NCBI GenBank assembly: GCA_902795555.1
Contig: CADBLV010000007.1
Location: 1-15,493, forward strand
From: an uncultured Eubacteriales bacterium
GTDB lineage: Bacteria > Bacillota_A > Clostridia > Christensenellales > Aristaeellaceae
DNA: 15,493 nucleotides
Direction: 5' to 3'
Position numbers and translations under genes: made by a program. The notes under the pieces were generated by a model. It saw nothing but the letters and a program-made list of their open reading frames with translations, searched no databases and was not told the DNA's origin. Shown in pieces: positions 14,127 to 15,493 of the stretch (positions are counted from its first letter, which is position 1; every line of letters begins with the position of its first letter).

Positions 14127-14156
14127 AAAAAATCCACATCCCTTTCGGCATGTGGG
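14127..14156 (-). terminator. Intrinsic terminator of the TPP riboswitch (expression platform)
   Basis: On the minus strand the arm CCACAT (14150-14155) pairs with ATGTGG (14134-14139), extended by CC/GG pairs across one mismatch and capped by GAAA. A six-T run follows (14127-14132). It lies between the aptamer and thiT. An alternative pairing of GGGAA and GCGG from the aptamer 3' edge with CCGC and TTCCC (14154-14158) would take bases from the terminator arm, giving a plausible antiterminator when TPP is absent. Confidence 0.8.
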
Positions 14157-14179
14157 AAACGAAGGCGGAAAAAGGATCC

Positions 14180-14270
14180 GCGCCGCTTCCCTACGGTAGG
14201 ATTACCTACACAGGTTCGAAGGGTCGGGCTCCTCGCCCTCTCAGCCGCCCCGCGGCACCCCCAGCGAAAT
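14180..14270 (-). ncRNA. TPP riboswitch (THI element)
   Basis: The minus strand carries the conserved THI-box blocks in order: GGGGGTGCC, CTGAGA (14239-14244), ACCCTTCGAACCTG (14211-14224), TAGGTAATCCTA, and GTAGGGAAGC. Closing stem P1 can form between CGCT (14263-14266) and AGCG (14184-14187). The RNA binds thiamine pyrophosphate; the downstream terminator implies that bound TPP switches thiT off by premature termination. Confidence 0.93.
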
Positions 14271-14272
14271 CT

Positions 14273-14287
14273 GTTCCGAATCGGAAC
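14273..14287. repeat. 15-base palindrome at the start of the riboswitch transcript
   Basis: GTTCCGA and TCGGAAC arms (seven bases each) surround one base. It lies between the -10 box (14294-14299) and the aptamer, at the expected first bases of the thiT transcript, where a hairpin could protect the 5' end. A repressor operator is an alternative. Confidence 0.5.
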
Positions 14288-14293
14288 GAAGCC

Positions 14294-14321
14294 ATTATAT
14301 CACCGTCGCCCGGTTTGTCAA
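14294..14321 (-). promoter_or_regulatory. Promoter of the riboswitch-thiT unit
   Basis: On the minus strand a perfect TTGACA (14316-14321), a 16-base spacer and a perfect TATAAT (14294-14299). It is placed between the tRNA terminator and the TPP aptamer, with start near 14287. Confidence 0.85.
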
Positions 14322-14332
14322 GTCTTCGGCTG

Positions 14333-14372
14333 CACGGAAAAGAGCCACCCGTCTGGATGGCTCTTTTCCGTG
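14333..14372 (-). terminator. Intrinsic terminator of the tRNA-Ala gene (symmetrical)
   Basis: A perfect 15-base inverted repeat (14333-14347 with 14358-14372) has the classic A-run, GC stem, T-run order: AAAAGAGCCA and TGGCTCTTTT. It starts right after the tRNA 3' end and insulates the tRNA from the thiT promoter. Its symmetry would let it stop transcription from either side. Confidence 0.85.
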
Positions 14373-14445
14373 TGGAGCATAGGAGATTCGAACTCCTGAC
14401 CCCAACACTGCCAGTGTTGTGCGCTACCAACTGCGCTAATGCCCC
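14373..14445 (-). tRNA. tRNA-Ala (anticodon GGC)
   Basis: A full 73-base cloverleaf on the minus strand. The acceptor stem is GGGGCAT with ATGCTCC, including the G3-U70 wobble pair that identifies alanine tRNAs. The D-arm stem is GCGC/GCGC, the anticodon stem CAACA/TGTTG with loop CTGGCAG (anticodon GGC, reading GCC and GCU), and the T arm AGGAG-TTCGAAT-CTCCT. The discriminator is A. CCA is not encoded (CAC follows), so a CCA-adding enzyme is needed. Confidence 0.95.
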
Positions 14446-14456
14446 GAACAGGAGTT

Positions 14457-14485
14457 ATCATAGCACAAGCTGGCAGGTTTGTAAA
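14457..14485 (-). promoter_or_regulatory. Promoter of tRNA-Ala
   Basis: On the minus strand TTTACA (14480-14485), a 17-base spacer and TATGAT (14457-14462), ending 11 bases before the mature tRNA 5' end. The tRNA therefore appears to be transcribed separately from the symporter gene upstream. Confidence 0.65.
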
Positions 14486-14547
14486 GCACTTTTTTGCCGT
14501 TTTCGGAAATTTTCATCTCCGGCGCTGTCGTCGTCCGTGATTTTGCC

Positions 14548-15493
14548 TTATTCATCGGCCTCGATGGAATCCTTTGCGCGCACGGTAACCACCCGGTCAT
14601 AGCAGGCAAAGATCCCGTCCACCCGGGCCTTGTCGGGGGCCGGGGTGAGAAGGCTCACCAGGGGCACGATCACCATGCCGGCCAGCATGCAGAAGGCGCC
14701 GGCATTGATGGGGCTCTGCAGGAATGCGGGGAAAAGCTGCTTCGCGGTCACATTCAGAATCATCACGATCGTGGAAAACATCACATTCACCATGCAGGCC
14801 GCTTTCGTCGTGCGCTTCCAGTAGAGGCCGTAGAGGAAAGGCGCCAGGAACGCGCCGGCCAGGGCGCCCCAGGAAATTCCCATCATCTGGGCGATAAACG
14901 CGCTCCCGGACTGATACTGGAAGATGGCAATCACCGCGGAAATCGCGATGAACACCGCAATCAGCACCCGCATCAGCTTCAGCTGGGTCTTTTCTTTCAT
15001 TTCCTTCTTCCGCACGTTTTTCAGGAAGTCCAGCGTCAGCGTGGAAGAGGAGGTGAGCACCAGGGAAGACAGGGTGGACATGGATGCGCTCAGCACCAGC
15101 ACCACCACCACAGCGATCAGGAAGGGGCTCAGATTGGACAGCATCGCGGGCACGATGGCGTCATATCCCTGCTTCGCCACGTCCACCTGATCGGAGAACA
15201 GCCGGCCGAAGCCGCCCAGGAAATAGCATCCGCCGGCGATGATCGTGGCGAAAACCGTGGAAACGATCATGCCCTTGGTGATGGCCTTTTCGCTCTTGAT
15301 GGCGTAGAATTTCTGAATCATCTGAGGCAGGCCCCAGGTTCCCAGGCTGGTGAGGATCATCACGCCGAACAGGTTCCAGGGATCCGGCCCGAAGAAGGAA
15401 TTGAAAATGCCGGGGACCGTGCCGTTGCCGATGGTTTCATCGGTGGCGGCGGACAGCCCGCTGAGGGAGGCCATGAAGCCGCCCTTGCTGCTG
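14548..15493 (-). CDS. Sodium:solute symporter (SSS family, PutP-like), 5' end outside window
   Basis: The last 314 residues of an SSS-family transporter; the frame is open through the window edge, so the true start lies outside (full-length members have about 500 residues). At least seven hydrophobic segments are visible. Family signatures are LTSLGTWGLPQMIQKFYAIK and the sodium-site segment LSASMSTLSSLVLTSSSTL, followed by a cytoplasmic basic loop (KNVRKKEMKEKTQLK), as in PutP-type proline transporters. The protein would import a small solute with Na+; proline is the best guess from resemblance, but other amino or carboxylic acids are possible. The hydrophilic C-terminal tail ends AKDSIEADE. 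No obvious terminator is seen between its stop and the tRNA promoter. Confidence 0.85.
   Translation of the reverse strand, partial: SSKGGFMASLSGLSAATDETIGNGTVPGIFNSFFGPDPWNLFGVMILTSLGTWGLPQMIQKFYAIKSEKAITKGMIVSTVFATIIAGGCYFLGGFGRLFSDQVDVAKQGYDAIVPAMLSNLSPFLIAVVVVLVLSASMSTLSSLVLTSSSTLTLDFLKNVRKKEMKEKTQLKLMRVLIAVFIAISAVIAIFQYQSGSAFIAQMMGISWGALAGAFLAPFLYGLYWKRTTKAACMVNVMFSTIVMILNVTAKQLFPAFLQSPINAGAFCMLAGMVIVPLVSLLTPAPDKARVDGIFACYDRVVTVRAKDSIEADE

Noticed and set aside
1..15493. CRISPR array, insertion sequence, prophage or defence island
   Set aside because: No repeat-spacer pattern, transposase, integrase, toxin-antitoxin pair or restriction gene was seen. The gene content is housekeeping and envelope related.

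Overview
The window looks like chromosome from a moderately GC-rich member of the Clostridia (Bacillota), probably uncultured. The evidence is an ECF-type thiamine transporter subunit (ThiT) under a TPP riboswitch, a WalR/WalK-like two-component system followed by a GerMN-domain lipoprotein, a DUF3048 protein, a PdaC-like deacetylase, strong AGGAGG-type ribosome binding sites and near-consensus sigma-A promoters. A finer placement is not possible from the sequence alone. No transposase, integrase, phage gene, CRISPR array or rRNA was seen, so this reads as ordinary chromosome with a few local anomalies.

Left part (1-4300). The window opens with the 3' part of a solute-binding protein gene that has lost its 5' end and abuts a good promoter. 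An MBL-fold hydrolase (minus) and a secreted SH3-domain protein (plus) are transcribed divergently. A three-gene minus-strand operon follows: small secreted protein, alpha/beta-hydrolase esterase, and an unrecognised 222-residue protein.

Middle part (4300-8400). A strong promoter drives a plus-strand pair, a HAD hydrolase overlapping a PdaC-like polysaccharide deacetylase, which ends in hairpins. A membrane-anchored HtrA-like protease lies on the minus strand.

Envelope-stress operon (13490 down to 8358, minus). The order is DUF3048 protein, WalR-like response regulator, WalK-like histidine kinase, GerMN lipoprotein, with htrA downstream after a 168-base gap containing a hairpin. This resembles the walRK (yycFG) locus of Bacillota. 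Upstream of the first promoter is an exact match to the published WalR-box consensus (TGTWAH-N5-TGTWAH), suggesting autoregulation. Two anomalies sit inside the operon: an in-frame TAG at codon 20 of the regulator, and no ATG/GTG/TTG start at the expected start of the kinase.

Right part (13495-15493). A consensus promoter, a TPP riboswitch with an intrinsic terminator, and thiT form a complete thiamine-regulated unit. Beside it are tRNA-Ala(GGC) with its own promoter and terminator, and the 3' part of a sodium:solute symporter gene that runs off the window.

No wholly new system was found. The most notable observations are the amber codon in the WalR-like gene, the WalR box that ties the operon together, and the apparent AUU start of the kinase.
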